Of a stretch of DNA of 44,037 nucleotides, positions 41,899 to 44,037 are shown piece by piece. Positions within the stretch are counted from its first letter, which is position 1. Every line of letters starts with the position of its first letter. A model generated the notes under the pieces. The model made no database searches. It saw only the letters and a program-made list of their open reading frames with translations, and was not told the origin of the DNA. A program made the translations under genes and the position numbers. This stretch comes from Nocardiopsis alkaliphila YIM 80379 (GTDB lineage Bacteria; Actinomycetota; Actinomycetes; Streptosporangiales; Streptosporangiaceae). Location of the stretch: assembly GCF_000341005.1 (NCBI RefSeq), contig NZ_ANBD01000047.1, positions 2,684-46,720 on the forward strand. The letters are read 5' to 3'.

Positions 41899-42267
41899 AT
41901 GGGAACGAGGGCACAGGCGCGGTTCGTCCGCGTTACGCCCCGCAAGGCTCGCCGGGTGGCGGACCTTATTCGCGGGTTGCCCGCTGACGAGGCGCAGGCG
42001 GTGCTCCGGTTCGCTCCCCAGTCGGCGAGTGAGCCCGTTGGCAAGGTGCTGGCTAGCGCCATCGCCAACGCTGAGCACAATGACAAGCTGGACCGCGAGA
42101 CCCTGGTGGTCGAACGCGTGTGGGTGGACGAAGGTCCGACCCTGAAGCGTATTCGTCCCCGCGGCTTCGGCCGGGCTTTCCGAGTCACCAAGCGCACGAG
42201 CCACATCACCGTGGTCGTCGCTGAGGACGCGGGCGTCTCGTCCAAGAGCAAGGAAAGGACCCGATAG
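41899..42267 (+). CDS. rplV: 50S ribosomal protein L22
   Basis: 122 residues from ATG 41899 behind GAGGG. Blocks: [20 protein letters not shown] and the beta-hairpin [18 protein letters not shown] that narrows the exit tunnel and contributes to macrolide action. The stop codon overlaps the rpsC start by 1 nt. Confidence 0.99.
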   Translation: MGTRAQARFVRVTPRKARRVADLIRGLPADEAQAVLRFAPQSASEPVGKVLASAIANAEHNDKLDRETLVVERVWVDEGPTLKRIRPRGFGRAFRVTKRTSHITVVVAEDAGVSSKSKERTR

Positions 42268-43061
42268 TGGGGCAGAAGATCAACCCGCACGGGTTCCGCC
42301 TCGGCATCACCACCGACTTCAAGAGTCGCTGGTACGCCGACAAGTCCTACAAGGACTATGTCAAGGAAGACGTCGCGATCCGTCGGATGCTGACCCGTGG
42401 CATGGAGCGCGCGGGCATCTCCAAGGTCGAGATCGAGCGCACCCGTGACCGTGTTCGCGTGGACGTCTACACCGCCCGGCCGGGCATCGTCATCGGCCGC
42501 CGCGGTGTGGAGGCCGACCGGATCCGTACGGACCTGGAGAAGCTGACCGGCAAGCAGGTGCAGCTGAACGTCTTCGAGGTGAAGAACCCCGAGATCGACG
42601 CGCAGCTCGTCGCCCAGGGCGTCGCTGAGCAGTTGAGCAGCCGCGTGGCCTTCCGTCGCGCGATGCGCAAGGCCATGCAGAGCGCGATGAAGAGCGGTGC
42701 CAAGGGCATCCGTATCCAGTGCGGTGGACGCTTGGGTGGGGCCGAGATGTCCCGCTCCGAGTTCTACCGTGAGGGTCGCGTCCCGCTGCACACCCTGCGC
42801 GCCGACATCGACTACGGCTTCTTCGAGGCCCGTACGACGTTCGGTCGCATCGGTGTCAAGGTGTGGATCTACAAGGGCGACGCCCCTGTGACCCGCGCCG
42901 AGCGTGAGGCCGCCCAGGCCGCGCAGCGCACCGCCGGTGGCGGCCAGCGTCGTGAGCGCCCGCAGCGTCGCCGTCGTGGTGGCGGTGCCGGTGGCGGCCA
43001 GCAGAACACCGAGGCCAAGGCCGGCGCTTCGGCCGAGGCTCCGAAGACCGAGGGGAGCTGA
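42267..43061 (+). CDS. rpsC: 30S ribosomal protein S3
   Basis: 264 residues from GTG 42267, sharing one base with the rplV stop. The KH domain ([25 protein letters not shown]) and C-terminal S3 domain are present. A C-terminal extension of about 50 residues, Gly/Arg-rich then Ala/Glu-rich, follows the conserved core; this is common in actinobacteria. S3 forms part of the mRNA entry helicase site. Confidence 0.99.
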   Translation: MGQKINPHGFRLGITTDFKSRWYADKSYKDYVKEDVAIRRMLTRGMERAGISKVEIERTRDRVRVDVYTARPGIVIGRRGVEADRIRTDLEKLTGKQVQLNVFEVKNPEIDAQLVAQGVAEQLSSRVAFRRAMRKAMQSAMKSGAKGIRIQCGGRLGGAEMSRSEFYREGRVPLHTLRADIDYGFFEARTTFGRIGVKVWIYKGDAPVTRAEREAAQAAQRTAGGGQRRERPQRRRRGGGAGGGQQNTEAKAGASAEAPKTEGS

Positions 43062-43064
43062 CCC

Positions 43065-43478
43065 GTGCTTATTCCTCGTAAGGTCAAGTACCGCAAGCAG
43101 CACCACCCGGACCTTCGTGGCAAGGCCAAGGGCGGAACCACCGTCAGTTTCGGTGAGTTCGGCATCCAGGCCCTGGAATCGGCCTACGTGACGAACCGGC
43201 AGATCGAGTCCGCTCGTATCGCCATGACGCGTCACATCAAGCGTGGCGGCAAGGTGTGGATCAACATCTTCCCGGACCGTCCGCTGACGAAGAAGCCCGC
43301 CGAGGTCCGCATGGGTTCCGGTAAGGGTTCACCCGAGTGGTGGGTCGCGCCGGTCAAGCCCGGTCGCGTGATGTTCGAGCTGTCGGGCGTGCCCGAGGCC
43401 GTGGCCAAGGAGGCCATGCGTCGTGCGATGCACAAGCTCCCGATGAAGTGCAAGTTCGTTAAGCGGGAGGGTGAGTGA
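43065..43478 (+). CDS. rplP: 50S ribosomal protein L16
   Basis: 137 residues from GTG 43065. Blocks: [56 protein letters not shown] and [17 protein letters not shown]. It helps position tRNA in the A site. Its stop overlaps the rpmC start by 1 nt. Confidence 0.99.
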   Translation: MLIPRKVKYRKQHHPDLRGKAKGGTTVSFGEFGIQALESAYVTNRQIESARIAMTRHIKRGGKVWINIFPDRPLTKKPAEVRMGSGKGSPEWWVAPVKPGRVMFELSGVPEAVAKEAMRRAMHKLPMKCKFVKREGE

Positions 43479-43732
43479 TGGCGAAGTCCGTGACTGCCCA
43501 CGAGCTGCGTGACCAGTCCGTCGAGGACCTGGTCACCAAGCTCAAGGAAGCCAAGGAAGAGCTCTTCAACCTCCGCTTCCAGGCCGCCACCGGCCAGCTC
43601 GACAACCACAGCCGTCTTCGGACGGTCAAGCGCGAGATCGCGCGGATCTACACGGTCCTGCGCGAGCATGAGCTGGGCATCGTCCCGCTGTCTGGTGAGT
43701 CGGCGCAGGAGTCGAAGGAAGCAGCCGAATGA
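43478..43732 (+). CDS. rpmC: 50S ribosomal protein L29
   Basis: 84 residues from ATG 43478, within the TGATG stop/start overlap; GTG 43475 is an in-frame alternative. Conserved [28 protein letters not shown] and [17 protein letters not shown]. The last 15 or so residues are an acidic tail. It lies at the tunnel exit next to L23. Confidence 0.98.
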   Translation: MAKSVTAHELRDQSVEDLVTKLKEAKEELFNLRFQAATGQLDNHSRLRTVKREIARIYTVLREHELGIVPLSGESAQESKEAAE

Positions 43733-44001
43733 GTGAGAACCAGACCGCGACCCGCAACTACCGCAAGGTGCGCGAGGGCTACGTCGTCAGCGACAAGATG
43801 GACAAGACCGTCGTTGTCGAGGTCGAGGACCGAGTCAAGCACGCCCTGTACGGCAAGGTCATCCGCCGGACGACCAAGTACAAGGCGCACGACGAGGCGA
43901 ACTCCTGTGGCGTCGGTGACCGGGTCCGCATGATGGAGACCCGGCCGCTCTCCGCGACGAAGCGTTGGCGCGTCGTGGAGATCCTGGAGAAGGCTAAGTA
44001 A
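43729..44001 (+). CDS. rpsQ: 30S ribosomal protein S17
   Basis: 90 residues from ATG 43729, overlapping rpmC by 4 nt. OB-fold protein with [23 protein letters not shown] and [25 protein letters not shown]. It is an early 30S assembly protein. The remaining 36 bases of the window hold the start of a hairpin (GGCCGAC/GTCGGCC, about 44019-44037) and no gene. Confidence 0.99.
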   Translation: MSENQTATRNYRKVREGYVVSDKMDKTVVVEVEDRVKHALYGKVIRRTTKYKAHDEANSCGVGDRVRMMETRPLSATKRWRVVEILEKAK

Positions 44002-44037
44002 CCCCGGCCTGTCGGCGGCCGACGACGTTCGTCGGCC

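Overview
The window is about 44 kb of high-GC DNA with actinobacterial habits: GTG and TTG starts, strong third-position GC, and the gene order tRNA-Thr, tRNA-Met, rpmG, paired MaoC-type dehydratases, murB, ..., tRNA-Trp, secE, nusG, rplK, rplA, ..., rplJ, rplL, rpoB, rpoC, ..., rpsL, rpsG, fusA, tuf, S10 operon. This is the order I know from filamentous actinomycetes such as Streptomyces and Nocardiopsis. The RpoB, RpoC, NusG and S12 sequences are actinobacterial. A Nocardiopsaceae-like host is a guess; the sequence does not prove it.

Region 1 (1-7440) is accessory. It opens with the C-terminal part of a DUF2398/TIGR02678-like protein. A TIGR02680-type SMC/SbcC-like ATPase overlaps it (Wadjet JetC-like). 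In place of the DUF2399 (JetD-like) nuclease gene that I would expect next comes a compact Rad50/RecF-like ATPase with a CPTC zinc-hook-like motif. This is the best candidate for an unusual defence or DNA-repair arrangement in the window.

Region 2 (7441-16588) holds two tRNAs, rpmG and the hadA-like/hadB-like/murB unit. A GDT1-type Mn2+ transporter follows behind a clear yybP-ykoY Mn2+ riboswitch, then a DUF3060 lipoprotein. Next is a TetR/SDR divergent pair around a perfect 30-bp palindrome. A hairpin-packed intergenic stretch, adenosine deaminase, an aspartate-type aminotransferase and tRNA-Trp complete the region.

Region 3 (16589-33695) covers secretion, transcription and ribosomal stalk genes: secE, nusG, rplKA, rplJL and rpoBC. 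Two features interrupt it. An IS30-family element has landed inside the loop of the rplA terminator, and a lipoprotein gene lies on the minus strand. The rplJ leader carries an intrinsic attenuator. After rpoC comes a long, mostly disordered protein with two C-terminal membrane helices.

Region 4 (33696-44037) is the str operon (rpsL, rpsG, fusA, tuf), closed by a strong terminator, followed by the S10 operon from rpsJ to rpsQ. The window ends inside that operon. Spacing in the S10 operon is tight, with several 1-4 nt stop/start overlaps, which implies translational coupling.
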